NCBI GenBank assembly: GCA_950097015.1
Contig: CATNEN010000005.1
Location: forward strand, 4,827,501 to 4,891,500
Origin: Macrostomum hystrix
Lineage: Eukaryota > Platyhelminthes > Macrostomidae
Length of the DNA stretch: 64,000 bases
Reading direction: 5' to 3'
Of the stretch, positions 1 to 12,700 are shown piece after piece. Within the stretch, counting starts at the first letter, position 1; every line of letters starts with the position of its first letter. The notes beneath the pieces are model-generated. The model did no database searches. It was not told the DNA's origin and worked only from the letters and a program-made list of their open reading frames with translations. Both the position numbers and the translations under genes were made by a program.

Positions 1-105
1 TGCCATGGGGGTTGGCCCTAATGGGTGAGAACTGCATGATAAGCCCCCTTATCTCCGCGGCTGCGCCCCCAAATGAAAATGGCCTCGCCGTTGCGCGAAA
101 GTACG
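1..105 (-). mobile_element. SINE family 1 fragment, cut by the window edge
   Basis: Reads on the minus strand as a diverged copy of the SINE that recurs through the window (best copies 37690-38030 and 27795-28110). The shared parts are the CTCCGCGGCTGCGCCCC block near 53-70 and the GGTTGGCCCT block near 10-20. It has decayed more than the other copies, and its far end lies outside the window. Confidence 0.6.
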
Positions 106-356
106 CCGCTCAACCCCTCGGCTTTGGAAGTTGTTGGAAAGCCAGCGATAATGCACTAGCCAATCAGAGACAGACATATTCAAGGTCAGAATTTTCTTGG
201 CCAAAGTCAAGAGGTGAAGATATAAGAATGATTTGACTAGGCTAAAAGTCTTCCCAATTGAACCGTTCGAAATCGACAATTGCAAATTGATAGATGTTGA
301 CTGCACAATCTCCTAAAATAAATTAGATTTTAATCTGAGTAGTATAAATATTTAAA

Positions 357-1809
357 ATGCTCTACGCAGTTGCGGCGAGACCATTGTCATCGACATCCTC
401 TCACTCACTCGGATATCAGCATCATCAGCCTCCGCAGAGTCACCATCAACATCACCAACAGCAGCAGCAGCAGTCATACCAGGAGCCAGAGCCAGTGCAG
501 GTGTCGTTGCAGAGGTCAAGCAGTCAAATGTGGGGCTTTCGTCTTCAGGGCGGTTCCGACTACAGAACCCAACTCACCGTTATGAAGGTTGGTGATCTAT
601 ATCATAATTAATAACCATCATTTATGTACCTTTTATTGGCCACATTTATTTGGGCGCAGCCGCGGAGAGAAGGCTTGGGGGCCTGTGCAATTTACGTCCT
701 GAGGGCCAACCTCCAAGGCACAATGTGAGTGTACACTGCCTGACGATAAGGAAGTCATGGCAGATGTACACGCCTGTGTGAGTGTGTACCTGCGTACAGT
801 ATCTGTGTGCGTGTGTGCTCAGGAGTCTGCTTATTTAAATGATGTGCCATTTACCGCAGCCCTTCTGCAATTATTATGAATTATATTTTAATCCAGGTGC
901 AGCCAGATTCACCAGCTTTCGGCAAGCTCCACTCGGGCGACGCCATCCAGTCAGTCAACGGACAGAAGACTCGGCAGCTCAGCCACTCGCAGGCGTCTAG
1001 CCTCATCAAGGAGTGCGGCAACTCACTCACTCTGATTGTTGTGAAGTGAGTTAAATAGTATTATTGTTATGGACTGGGGGGACGCCACACCCACCCTCAA
1101 TTACCTCCCAGCCTACGCGGAGCTAAAGGTCACAACTTTTTTCGGTGAAGTTGAGATTCGAACCCCCGACCTTCAAGTAATGAGCCCGATGCTCTAACCA
1201 CTAGGCTTCAACCAAATGAGGCTATTTTGCCCATTTCGCTGACTCCTGAGCACGCACGCACACAGATACTGTACGTAGGCACACACTCAGGCACAGTGTA
1301 CACTTCCCGTGCCAAGCGTGTTGACCCTATTTATTAAGATAACATTTTTTAATGTCTTTATTACAAGAAATCTTTGCCATGCAAGTCTCAACGCACCCCT
1401 TAGACTTACTAGATAGCAGTTCAGAGTTTCATAAGCTAGGGCTGGGTTGTCCTTTTAGATAGAACAAGAATGTTGGACTGCAGTCAACTGACAGCTGCTG
1501 TCACGGGCAGGATGGACCTAAAGAAATTCTTGCGCGAAAGAGAGAGAAAGAGAATAAGCAGAAAAAAGGGGAAAGGATGAAAGAAATATCTGGCACACAA
1601 GGAGAATCATAGGTAAGCTAGAAAAGTTGGACATCCGCAAAAATCTTTCTCCCAACAGCCCTAAAACTGTGCGAGTTAGTGTTCAGTCCATCACTCGGTT
1701 GCAAGCCTCACAATGCGCACTGGTGATTTGCAGACAGCCTGGCGGACTGGACGCCTTGGACCATATTCGGCCACAGGGCAAGCCAAAGTTTCAAGCGCCG
1801 AAGAAGTAG
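357..1809 (+). CDS. Short PDZ-domain protein, ALP/Enigma (PDLIM/Zasp)-like PDZ
   Basis: Three exons with compatible phases: 357..587 (phase 0), 897..1045 (ends phase 2, donor GTGAGT), 1659..1809 with stop, giving 176 residues. Residues 20-45 are His/Gln-rich. The PDZ domain spans about 48-126; its carboxylate-binding loop reads WGFRLQGG (residues 59-66), the hallmark of ALP/Enigma family PDZ domains that bind alpha-actinin at Z-discs and dense bodies, followed by LHSGDAIQSVNG and SLTLIVV. The last exon adds about 49 residues ending KPKFQAPKK. No LIM domain is visible, so this may be a short isoform or a PDZ-only relative; LIM exons elsewhere cannot be excluded. If the second exon were read through instead of spliced, it would stop at once after LIVVK, still giving a complete PDZ domain. 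The first two exons are well supported, the third less so. Confidence 0.65.
640..885 (+). mobile_element. SINE family 1, 5'-truncated, in PDZ intron 1
   Basis: Matches the body of SINE family 1 from GGCGCAGCCGCGGAGAGAAG through GTGTACACTGCCTGACGATA to the GATGTGCCATT...CGCAGCCCTTCT tail region. The tRNA-like head is missing. It ends just before the acceptor of PDZ exon 2 (897). Confidence 0.75.
1068..1212 (-). mobile_element. SINE family 2, internally deleted, in PDZ intron 2
   Basis: Reverse orientation. The tRNA-like head lies at 1145-1210 (minus strand reads AGCCTAGTGGTTAGAGCATC, then box-B-like GGGGGTTCGAATC) and the 3' block GGACTGGGGGGACGCCACAC at 1074-1093. The same head and tail occur in full at 60645-60955; here the central part is largely lost. 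Confidence 0.7.
1225..1320 (-). mobile_element. SINE family 1 fragment
   Basis: Minus-strand match to the region between GTGTACACTG and CTGACTCCTGAGCAC of SINE family 1; head and tail are both missing. Confidence 0.6.
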
Positions 1810-2134
1810 AAGAAGTTGGAACTTCGCGTTGCTGCCGGAAGTTTAAGAAACAGAATTTCAATAACTAATGCAATCGATTTTATTGTGAAATAATTCATGT
1901 GTAAATTGTATTTCTTATTTTGTTTGATCAATTTACCGAATTCAGAAATTGGATTAGAATACACTTGAAAACTCCTCGCTGTAGTTACAAATGATCCTGT
2001 ATGAAGCGTTTTCGAATGATTATGCATGCACTACTAGCTTGAGTAGTAGCATGGGTTCTTTTTAGTTAGCTTGATTTCGCTTCGAGGCCAAATTAATTTT
2101 TAATGAGCTTCTCTTTCATTCACGACTATGTCGA
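1810..2134. other. No gene seen; 3' flank of the PDZ gene
   Basis: AT-rich sequence after the PDZ stop codon. No clear AATAAA signal, domain match or repeat was recognised. A 78-codon minus-strand frame at 1791-2027 has no family resemblance and looks fortuitous. Confidence 0.5.
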
Positions 2135-2262
2135 ATACCGAAACCCTTGAGGCACAGTGAGAGTGTACTCTGCCCAACGGTCAGAAAGTCAGGGTAGATG
2201 TACACACCTGCTTAAGTGTGGGTCTGTGTACGTATTTGTTTGCTGAGTACCAGGTCTTTGTA
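2135..2262 (+). mobile_element. SINE family 1 fragment
   Basis: Carries TTGAGGCACAGTGAGAGTGT, CAGAAAGTCAGGGTAGATGT and ACACACCTG, the middle of SINE family 1, in plus orientation. It abuts the start of the 20-bp tandem array. Confidence 0.6.
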
Positions 2263-2265
2263 AAA

Positions 2266-4085
2266 TTGGTCTGTCTAACAGGTGATTGGTCAGTCTAACA
2301 GGTGATTGGTCTGTCTAACAGGTGATTGGTCAGTCTAACAGGTGATTGGTCAGTCTAACAGGTGATTGGTCAGTCTAACAGGTGATTGGTCAGTCTAACA
2401 GGTGATTGGTCTGTCTAACAGGTGATTGCTCTGTCTAACAGGTGATTGGTCAGTCTAAAAGGTGATTGGTCAGTCTAACAGGTGATTGGTCAGTCTAAAA
2501 GGTGATTGGTCAGTCTAACACAGGGGTAGGCAAACTTATTTGCCGGCGGGCCAAAGAGAGAACCTAAAAGACGACAGCGGGCCGCATTGACTGTATAAAT
2601 ATGAGATAGGGGAGAGATGAGACACGGGAGAGATTAGACACGGGAGAGATTAGACACGGGAGAGATAAGACACGGGAGATATAAGACACGAGAGATATAA
2701 GACAGGGGAGAGATGAGACACAGGAGAGATGAGACACGAGAGCGATGAGACACAGGAGAGATTAGACACGGGAGAGATGAGACACAGGAGAGATTAGACA
2801 CGAGAGAGATGAAACAGGACACTGTAGATGTCAGAAGGGGCAACGGGCCGGATTTGGGAGCTTCGAGGGCCGCATCTGGCCCGCGGGCCGGAGTTTGCCG
2901 ACCCCTGGTCTAACAGGTGATTGGTCTGTCTAACAGGTGATTGGTCAGTCTAACAGGTGATTCGTCAGTCTAACAGGTGATTGGTCAGTCTAACAGGTGA
3001 TTGGTCAGTCTAACAGGTGATTGGTCTGTCTAACAGGTGATTGCTCTGTCTAACAGGTGATTGGTCAGTCTAACAGTTGATTGGTCAGTCTAACAGGTGA
3101 TTGGTCTGTCTAAAAGGTGATTGGTCTGTCTAAAAGGTGATTGGTCAGTCTAACAGGTGATTCGTCAGTCTAACAGGTGATTGGTCTGTCTAACAGGTGA
3201 TTGGTCAGTCTAACAGGTGATTGGTCTGTCTAACAGGTGATTGGTCTGTCTAACAGGTGATTGCTCAGTCTAACAGGTGATTGGTCAGTCTAACAGGTGA
3301 TTGGTCTGTCTAAAAGGTGATTGGTCAGTCTAACAGGTGATTCGTCAGTCTAACAGGTGATTGGTCTGTCTAACAGGTGATTGGTCAGTCTAACAGGTGA
3401 TTGGTCTGTCTAACAGGTGATTGGTCAGTCTAACAGGTGATTGGTCTGTCTAAAAGGTGATTGGTCAGTCTAACAGGTGATTCGTCAGTCTAACAGGTGA
3501 TTGGTCTGTCTAACAGGTGATTGGTCAGTCTAACAGGTGATTGGTCTGTCTAACAGGTGATTGGTCAGTCTAACAGGTGATTGGTCTGTCTAAAAGGTGA
3601 TTGGTCAGTCTAACAGGTGATTCGTCAGTCTAACAGGTGATTGGTCTGTCTAACAGGTGATTGGTCAGTCTAACAGGTGATTGGTCAGTCTAACAGGTGA
3701 TTCGTCAGTCTAACAGGTGATTGGTCTGTCTAACAGGTAGTATTCCTGTCTAACAGGTAGTATTCCTGTCTAACAGGTAGTATTCCTGTCTGACAGGTAG
3801 TATCCCTGTCTAACAGGTAGTATCCATGTCTAACAAGTACTATTCCTGTCTAACAGGTAGTACTCGTATTCCTGTCTAACAGGTAGTACTCGTATTCCTG
3901 TCTAACAGGTAGTATTCCTGTCTAACAGGTAGTATCCATGTCTAACAAGTACTATTCCTGTCTAATAGGTAGTATTCCTGTCCAACTGTAGTATTCCTGT
4001 CTAACAGGTGATATCCCAATCGGACAGGTGATATCCCAATCTGACCGGTAATATCCCAATCTAACAGGTGGTATTACAATCTAAT
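2266..4085. repeat. 20-bp minisatellite (CTAACAGGTGATTGGTCAGT)
   Basis: Head-to-tail 20-bp units with T/A, C/G and A/C variants, interrupted by the hAT element at 2521-2907. After about 3740 the units change to a related 20-mer with GTAGTATTCCTGTCTAACAG, and near 4010 to GGTGATATCCCAATCTGACA. The same unit and the same terminal variants appear as a short array at 21170-21425. Confidence 0.95.
2521..2907. mobile_element. Non-autonomous hAT-type element carrying a minisatellite
   Basis: 387 bp, with imperfect terminal inverted repeats CAGGGGTAGGCAAACTTATT at the left and the complementary end of AGTTTGCCGACCCCTG at the right, typical of hAT ends. The 8-bp target duplication GTCTAACA sits on both sides (2513-2520 and 2908-2915); removing the element plus one copy restores the phase of the surrounding array. 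The interior (about 2605-2815) is a degenerate tandem of GAGAGATGAGACACGG-like units. No transposase is encoded. A second copy is at 47091-47638. Confidence 0.9.
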
Positions 4086-4505
4086 AGGTGATGGTTCATT
4101 AGTCATTATAAAGTGTTTTGAAAGTCGGCGGGTCTATTTTTAGAGAAATTAATGACAACAAATGAAACGGAACCGCACTGCACATAGGATATTTAAGGAA
4201 TCAGAAGATTAAGATTAGCTAGTATGTTTACAGCTAATGCTTGTACTCGAATGATCAATAAACAACAATTTATAATTTCCGGTTACAATATTCAAATAGT
4301 TCTACTGTAAGTAGAGTCGATTATTATAACAAGCAAAATAGGATTGCTTCAGGCGAATTGATGATATTAAATAGCTGGGAATGAAGTGTTGCATTGGCAG
4401 CAGCAAATTTTTTGCATTGCAATTTTATAACAAATGGACAAAATATTTTCATAAAAGCGAATACAAAAACTTATTTAACAGTATTTTTTTCAACTCGAAA
4501 CGAAC
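4086..4505. other. Duplicated 3' flank of the M13 gene, copy 1
   Basis: Near-identical to 21425-21814, the region just downstream of the real M13 stop codon. It probably corresponds to 3' UTR. The ATTAAA-like minus-strand hexamer at 21757-21762 of the other copy reads ATGAAA here. Confidence 0.7.
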
Positions 4506-6676
4506 TCAAGGGTGACAGACGGCTGCTCGCCTCTGAGTCAATCCGCACCCGAATGCCTCGCCAAAGTCTGACAGACCTTGAACTGCCAGTTCGACTCTGA
4601 GAATTGGTGGATGGAGAGTTGATGGATGGGTTCTGTCAGTTGATGAATGGGTTCTGTCAGTTGATGGATTGGTTCTGTCAGTTGATGGATGGGTTCTGTC
4701 AGTTGATGGATGGGTTCTGCCAGTTGATGAATGGTTCTGTCAGTTGATGGATGGGTTCTGTCAGTTGATGGATGGGTTCTGTCAGTTGATGGACGGTTCT
4801 GTCAGTTGATGGATGGGTTCTGTCAGTTGATGGACGGTTCTGTCAGTTGATGGATGGGTTCTGTCAGTTGATGGACGGTTCTGTCAGTTGATGGATGGGT
4901 TCTGTCAGTTGATGGATGGGTTCTGCCAGTTGATGAATGGTTCTGTCAGTTGATGGATGGGTTCTGTCAGTTGATGGACGGTTCTGTCAGTTGATGGATG
5001 GGTTCTGTCAGTTGATGGATGCGTTCTGCCAGTTGATGAATGGTTCTGTCAGTTGATGGATGGGTTCTGTCAGTTGATGGACGGTTCTGTCAGTTGATGG
5101 ATGGGTTCTGTCAGTTGATGGATGGGTTCTGTCAGTTGATGGATGGGTTCTGTCAGTTGATGGATGGGTTCTGCCAGTTGATGGACGGTTCTGTCAGTTG
5201 AAGGATGGGTTCTGTCAGTTGATGGATGGGTTCTGTCAGTTGATGGATGGGTTCTGCCAGTTGATGGATGGGTTCTGTCAGTTGATGGATGGGTTCTGTC
5301 AGTTGATGAATGGTTCTGTCAGTTGATGGATGGTTCTGTCAGTTGATGGATGGGTTCTGTCAGTTGATGAATGGTTCTGTCAGTTGATGGATGGTTCTGT
5401 CAGTTGATGTAAGGGTTCTGTCAGTTGATGGATGGTTCTGTCAGTTGATGGACGGTTCTGTCAGTTGAAGGATGGGTTCTGTCAGTTGATGGATGGGTTC
5501 TGTCAGTTGATGGATGGGTTCTGTCAGTTGATGGATTGGTTCTGTCAGTTGATGGATGGGTTCTGTCAGTTGATGGATGGGTTCTGCCAGTTGATGAATG
5601 GTTCTGTCAGTTGATGGATGGGTTCTGTCAGTTGATGGATGGGTTCTGTCAGTTGATGGATGGGTTCTGTCAGTTGATGGACGGGTTCTGTCAGTTGATG
5701 GATGGTTCTGTCAGTTGATGGACGGGTTCTGTCAGTTGATGGATGGTTCTGTCAGTTGATGGATGGTTCTGTCAGTTGATGGATGGTTCTGTCAGTTGAT
5801 GGATGGGTTCTGTCAGTTGATGGATGGTTCTGTCAGTTGATGGATGGTTCTGTCAGTTGATGAATGGTTCTGTCAGTTGATGGATGGGTTCTGACAGTTG
5901 ATGGATGGGTTCTGTCAGTTGATGGATGGTTCTGTCAGTTGATGGATGGTTCTGTCAGTTGATGGATGGTTCTGACAGTTGATGGATGGGTTCTGTCAGT
6001 TGATGGATGGTTCTGTCAGTTGATGGATGGGTTCTGACAGTTGATGGATGGGTTCTGTCAGTTGATGGATGGTTCTGACAGTTGATTGATGGTTCTGTCA
6101 GTTGATGTATGGTTCTGTCAGTTGATGGATGGGTTCTGACAGTTGATGGATGGGTTCTGTCAGTTGATGGATGGTTCTGTCAGTTGATGGATGGTTCTGT
6201 CAGTTGATGGATGGTTCTGACAGTTGATGGATGGGTTCTGTCAGTTGATGGATGGTTCTGTCAGTTGATGGATGGGTTCTGTCAGTTGATGGATGGTTCT
6301 GACAGTTGATTGATGGTTCTGTCAGTTGATTGATGGGTTCTGTCAGTTATTCGATGATTATTCCTACCTGGATTTAAGCGGAACATAGGATCTTTGAAGT
6401 CTGGCCCTCAGTTCTGGTCTCTCAGTACCACAGTGACTCTGTAAAATGATGCATGAAATTTTAAGAAAATCCTGATTTTAGGAAAAACAAGTTTATAAAT
6501 GGTGCCTTTACCTGAGCGAATGCCATGAAGACCAGCTGATGAGGCGCATAGCTGACTGTTGGAAGGCCGAGTGGCATATCGGAGCGTCTAGTGAGGTGCG
6601 TCCGGTGTGCCAGGTTTGCCACCCTCAGACCCCACGCAAAGGCGAAGGCTTCACGAATAGCCGACCTTGATGTGGA
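4506..6676 (-). pseudogene. Duplicated last three exons of the M13 peptidase-like gene (orphan copy)
   Basis: Three exon-like blocks correspond one-for-one to the final exons of the gene at 21815-34788: 6512..6676 (165 nt), 6368..6438 (71 nt) and 4506..4596 (91 nt with TGA). All splice sites and phases are preserved and no frame is broken. The encoded parts include [20 protein letters not shown] and [12 protein letters not shown], matching the C-terminal M13 segments (LPGL.YT..Q.FF.S.AQ and F..AF.C). Visible differences from the active copy are few, for example AGG for AAG near the start of the first block and CAC for CAG just before the stop. No upstream M13 exons precede it: only a 7.3-kb minisatellite, then the plus-strand PLD-like gene. 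It is most simply a segmental-duplication remnant; use as an alternative 3' end by long-range splicing is not excluded. Confidence 0.85.
4612..6347. repeat. 20/21-bp minisatellite (TCAGTTGATGGATGGGTTCT)
   Basis: Alternating 20- and 21-bp units (one G more or fewer) with GGACGG, GAATGG and GACAG variants. It fills the interval equivalent to the last M13 intron. The same array fills the last intron of the active copy at 21920-23775. Plus-strand frames of 60 or so codons inside it are by-products of the repeat. Confidence 0.95.
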
Positions 6677-6709
6677 CTAAATGGTTTTTTGGGAGTTCTC
6701 GGATGCTGA

Positions 6710-9700
6710 ACTCCTGCTGCGATTCTAGCTTTGCCTCTCTTGCTGCGATTCTAGCTTTGCCTCTCTTGCTGAGATTCTAGCTTTGCCTCTCTTGCTGAGA
6801 TTCTAGCTTTGCCTCTCTTGCTGCGATTCTAGCTTTGCCTCTCTTGCTGCGATTCTAGCTTTGCCTCTCTTGCTGCGATTCTAGCTTTGCCTCTCTTGCT
6901 GAGATTCTAGCTTTGCCTCTCTTGCTGCGATTCTTGCTTTGCCTCTCTTGCTGAGATTCTAGCTTTGTCTCTCTTGCTGCGATTCTAGCTTTGCCTCTCT
7001 TGCTGCGATTCTAGCTTTGCCTCTCTTGCTGCGATTCTAGCTTTGCCTCTCTTGCTGAGATTCTAGCTTTGCCTCTCTTGCTGAGATTCTAGCTTTGTCT
7101 CTCTTGCTGCGATTCTAGCTTTGCCTCTCTTGCTGCGATTCTAGCTTTGCCTCTCTTGCTGCGATTCTAGCTTTGTCCCTCTTGCTGCGATTCTAGCTTT
7201 GTCTCTCTTGCTGCGATTCTAGCTTTGTCTCTCTTGCTGCGATTCTAGCTTTGTCTCTCTTGCTGCGATTCTAGCTTTGCCTCTCTTGCTGCGATTCTAG
7301 CTTTGCCTCTCTTGCTGCGATTCTAGCTTTTTCCCTCTTACTGCGATTCTAGCTTTGTCTCTCTTGCTGCGATTCTAGTTTTGTCCCTCTTGATGTGATT
7401 CTAGCTTTCTCTCTCTTGCTGCGATTCTAGCTTTGTCCCTCTTGCTGCGATTCTAGCTTTGTCTCTCTTGCTGCGATTCTAGCTTTGTCTCTCTTGCTGC
7501 GATTCTAGCTTGTCTCTCTTGCTGCGATTCTAGCTTTGCCTCTCTTGCTGCGATTCTAGCTTTTTCCCTCTTACTGCGATTCTAGCTTTGTCTCTCTTGC
7601 TGCGATTCTAGCTTTGCCTCTCTTGCTGCGATTCTAGCTTTGCCTCTCTTGCTGCGATTCTAGCTTTTTCCCTCTTACTGCGATTCTAGCTTTGTCTCTC
7701 TTGCTGCGATTCTAGTTTTGTCCCTCTTGATGTGATTCTAGCTTTCTCTCTCTTGCTGCGATTCTAGCTTTGTCCCTCTTGCTGCGATTCTAGCTTTGTC
7801 TCTCTTGCTGCGATTCTAGCTTTGTCTCTCTTGCTGCGATTCTAGCTTGTCTCTCTTGCTGCGATTCTAGCTTTGCCTCTCTTGCTGCGATTCTAGCTTT
7901 TTCCCTCTTACTGCGATTCTAGCTTTGTCTCTCTTGCTGCGATTCTAGTTTTGTCCCTCTTGATGTGATTCTAGCTTTCTCTCTCTTGCTGCGATTCTAG
8001 CTTTGCCTCTCTTGCTGCGATTCTAGCTTTGTCTCTCTTGCTGCGATTCTAGCTTTGCCTCTCTTGCTGCGATTCTAGCTTTGTCCCTCTTGCTGCGATT
8101 CTAGCTTTGCTTCTCTTGCTGCGATTCTAGCTTTGCCTCTCTTGCTGAGATTCTAGCTTTGTCTCTCTTGCTGCGATTCTAGCTTTGTCTCTCTTGCTGC
8201 GATACTAGCTATGTCTCTCTTGCTGCGATTCTAGCTTTGTCTCTTGCTGCGATTCTAGCTTTGCTTCTCTTGCTGCGATTCTAGCTTTGCCTCTCTTGCT
8301 GCGATTCTAGCTTTGCCTCTCTTGCTGCGATTCTAGCTTTGCCTCTCTTGCTGCGATTCAAGCTTTGTCTCTCTTGCTGCGATTCTAGCTTTGTCTCTCT
8401 TGCTGCGATTCTAGCTTTGTCTCTCTTGCTGCGATTCTAGCTTTGCCTCTTATGCTGCGATTCTAGCTTTGTCTCTCTTGCTGCGATTCTAGCTTTGCCT
8501 CTCTTGCTGCGATTCTAGCTTTGCCTCTCTTGCTGCGATTCTAGCTTTGCCTCTCTTGCTGCGATTCTAGCTTTGTCTCTCTTGCTGCGATTCTAGCTTT
8601 GTCTCTCTTGCTGCGATTCTAGCTTTGTCTCTCTTGCTGCGATTCTAGCTTTGCCTCTCTTGCTGCGATTCTAGCTTTGTCTCTCTTGCTGCGATTCTAG
8701 CTTTGCCTCTCTTGCTTGGATTCTATCTTTGTCTCTTTTGCTGCGATTCTAGCTTTGCCTCTCTTGCTGAGATTCTAGCTTTGCCTCTCTTGCTGAGATT
8801 CTAGCTTTGTCTCTCTTGCTGCGATTCTAGCTTTGCCTCTCTTGCTGCGATTCTAGCTTTGTCTCTCTTGCTGCGATTCTAGCTCTGCCTCTTATGCTGC
8901 GATTCTAGCTTTGTCTCTCTTGCTGCGATTCTAGCTTTGCCTCTCTTGCTGCGATTCTAGCTTTGCCTCTCTTGCTGAGATTCTAGCTTTGTCTCTCTTG
9001 CTGCGATTCTAGCTTTGTCTCTCTTGCTGCGATTCTAGCTTTGCCTCTTTTGCTGCGATTCTAGCTTTGTCTCTCTTGCTGCGATTCTAGCTTTGCCTCT
9101 CTTGCTGCGATTCTAGCTTTGCCTCTCTTGCTGAGATTCTAGCTTTGCCTCTCTTGCTAAGATTCTAGCTTTGCCTCTCTTGCTGCAATTCTAGCTTTGC
9201 TTCTCTTGCTGCGATTCTAGCTTTGCCTCTCTTGCTGCGATTCTAGCTTTGCCTCTCTTGCTGCGATTCTAGCTTTGCCTCTTATGCTGCGATTCTAGCT
9301 TTGTCTCTCTTGCTGCGATTCTAGCTTTGCCTCTCTTGCTAAGTTTCTAGCTTTGCCTCTCTTGCTGAGATTCTAGCTTTGTCTCTCTTGCTGCGATTCT
9401 AGCTTTGTCTCTCTTGCTGCGATTCTAGCTTTGTCTCTCTTGCTGCGATTCTAGCTTTGTCTCTCTTGCTGCGATTCTAGCTTTGCCTCTTTTGCTGCGA
9501 TTCTAGCTTTGTCTCTCTTGCTGCGATTCTAGCTTTGCCTCTCTTGCTGCGATTCTAGCTTTGCCTCTCTTGCTGAGATTCTAGCTTTGCCTCTCTTGCT
9601 AAGATTCCTAGCTTTGCCTCTCTTGCTGCAATTCTAGCTTTGCTTCTCTTGCTGCGATTCTAGCTTTGCCTCTCTTGCTGCGATTCTAGCTTTGCCTCTC

Positions 9701-12700
9701 TTGCTGCGATTCTAGCTTTGCCTCTTATGCTGCGATTCTAGCTTTGTCTCTCTTGCTGCGATTCTAGCTTTGCCTCTCTTGCTAAGTTTCTAGCTTTGCC
9801 TCTCTTGCTGAGATTCTAGCTTTGTCTCTCTTGCTGCGATTCTAGCTTTGTCTCTCTTGCTGCGATTCTAGCTTTGTCTCTCTTGCTGCGATTCTAGCTT
9901 TGCCTCTTTTGCTGCGATTCTAGCTTTGTCTCTCTTGCTGCGATTCTAGCTTTGCCTCTCTTGCTGCGATTCTAGCTTTGCCTCTCTTGCTGAGATTCTA
10001 GCTTTGCCTCTCTTGCTAAGATTCCAGCTTTGCCTCTCTTGCTGCGATTCTAGCTTTGCCTCTCTTGCTGCGATTCTAGCTTTGTCTCTCTTACTGCGAT
10101 TCTAGCTTTGCCTCTCTTGCTGCGATTCTAGCTTTGTCCCTCTTGCTGCGATTCTAGCTTTGCTTCTCTTGCTGCGATTCTAGCTTTGCCTCTCTTGCTG
10201 AGATTCTAGCTTTGTCTCTCTTGCTGCGATTCTAGCTTTGTCTCTCTTGCTGCGATACTAGCTATGTCTCTCTTGCTGCGATTCTAGCTTTGTCTCTTGC
10301 TGCGATTCTAGCTTTGCTTCTCTTGCTGCGATTCTAGCTTTGCCTCTCTTGCTGCGATTCTAGCTTTGCCTCTCTTGCTGCGATTCTAGCTTTGCCTCTC
10401 TTGCTGCGATTCAAGCTTTGTCTCTCTTGCTGCGATTCTAGCTTTGTCTCTCTTGCTGCGATTCTAGCTTTGTCTCTCTTGCTGCGATTCTAGCTTTGCC
10501 TCTTATGCTGCGATTCTAGCTTTGTCTCTCTTGCTGCGATTCTAGCTTTGCCTCTCTTGCTGCGATTCTAGCTTTGCCTCTCTTGCTGCGATTCTAGCTT
10601 TGCCTCTCTTGCTGCGATTCTAGCTTTGTCTCTCTTGCTGCGATTCTAGCTTTGTCTCTCTTGCTGCGATTCTAGCTTTGTCTCTCTTGCTGCGATTCTA
10701 GCTTTGCCTCTCTTGCTGCGATTCTAGCTTTGTCTCTCTTGCTGCGATTCTAGCTTTGCCTCTCTTGCTTGGATTCTATCTTTGTCTCTTTTGCTGCGAT
10801 TCTAGCTTTGCCTCTCTTGCTGAGATTCTAGCTTTGCCTCTCTTGCTGAGATTCTAGCTTTGTCTCTCTTGCTGCGATTCTAGCTTTGCCTCTCTTGCTG
10901 CGATTCTAGCTTTGCCTCTCTTGCTGCGATTCTAGCTTTGTCTCTCTTGCTGCGATTCTAGTTTTGTCCCTCTTGATGTGATTCTAGCTTTCTCTCTCTT
11001 GCTGCGATTCTAGCTTTGCCTCTCTTGCTGCGATTCTAGCTTTGTCTCTCTTGCTGCGATTCTAGCTTTGCCTCTCTTGCTGCGATTCTAGCTTTGTCCC
11101 TCTTGCTGCGATTCTAGTTTTGTCCCTTTTGATGTGATTCTAGCTTTCTCTCTCTTGCTGCGATTCTAGCTTTGCCTCTCTTGCTGCGATTCTAGCTTTG
11201 TCTCTCTTGCTGCGATTCTAGCTTTGCCTCTCTTGCTGCGATTCTAGCTTTGACCCTCTTGCTGAGATTCTAGCTTTGCCTCTCTTGCTTGGATTCTAGC
11301 TTTGCCTCTCTTGCTGCGATTCTAGCTTTGCTTCTCTTGCTGCGATTCTAGCTTTGCCTCTCTTGCTGCGATTCTAGCTTTGCCTCTCTTGCTGCGATTC
11401 TAGCTTTGCCTCTCTTGCTGCGATTCTAGCTTTGTCTCTCTTGCTGCGATTCTAGCTTTGTCTCTCTTGCTGCGATTCTAGCTTTGTCTCTCTTGCTGCG
11501 ATTCTAGCTTTGTCTCTCTTGCTGCGATTCTAGCTTTGCCTCTCTTGCTGCGATTCTAGCTTTGCCTCTCTTGCTGCGATTCAAGCTTTGTCTCTCTTGC
11601 TGCGATTCTAGCTTTGTCTCTCTTGCTGCGATTCTAGCTTTGTCTCTCTTGCTGCGATTCTAGCTCTGCCTCTTATGCTGCGATTCTAGCTTTGTCTCTC
11701 TTGCTGCGATTCTAGCTTTGCCTCTCTTGCTAAGTTTCTAGCTTTGCCTCTCTTGCTGAGATTCTAGCTTTGTCTCTCTTGCTGCGATTCTAGCTTTGTC
11801 TCTCTTGCTGCGATTCTAGCTTTGTCTCTCTTGCTGCGATTCTAGCTTTGTCTCTCTTGCTGCGATTCTAGCTTTGCCTCTTTTGCTGCGATTCTAGCTT
11901 TGTCTCTCTTGCTGCGATTCTAGCTTTGCCTCTCTTGCTGCGATTCTAGCTTTGCCTCTCTTGCTGAGATTCTAGCTTTGCCTCTCTTGCTAAGATTCCA
12001 GCTTTGCCTCTCTTGCTGCAATTCTAGCTTTGCTTCTCTTGCTGCGATTCTAGCTTTGCCTCTCTTGCTGCGATTCTAGCTTTGCCTCTCTTGCTGCGAT
12101 TCTAGCTTTGCCTCTTATGCTGCGATTCTAGCTTTGTCTCTCTTGCTGCGATTCTAGCTTTGCCTCTCTTGCTAAGTTTCTAGCTTTGCCTCTCTTGCTG
12201 AGATTCTAGCTTTGTCTCTCTTGCTGCGATTCTAGCTTTGTCTCTCTTGCTGCGATTCTAGCTTTGTCTCTCTTGCTGCGATTCTAGCTTTGTCTCTCTT
12301 GCTGCGATTCTAGCTTTGCCTCTTTTGCTGCGATTCTAGCTTTGTCTCTCTTGCTGCGATTCTAGCTTTGCCTCTCTTGATGCGATTCTAGCTTTGCCTC
12401 TCTTGCTGAGATTCTAGCTTTGCCTCTCTTGCTAAGATTCCAGCTTTGCCTCTCTTGCTGCAATTCTAGCTTTGCTTCTCTTGCTGCGATTCTAGCTTTG
12501 CCTCTCTTGCTGCGATTCTAGCTTTGCCTCTCTTGCTGCGATTCTAGCTTTGCCTCTTATGCTGCGATTCTAGCTTTGTCTCTCTTGCTGCGATTCTAGC
12601 TTTGCCTCTCTTGCTAAGTTTCTAGCTTTGCCTCTCTTGCTGAGATTCTAGCTTTGTCTCTCTTGCTGCGATTCTAGCTTTGTCTCTCTTGCTGCGATTC

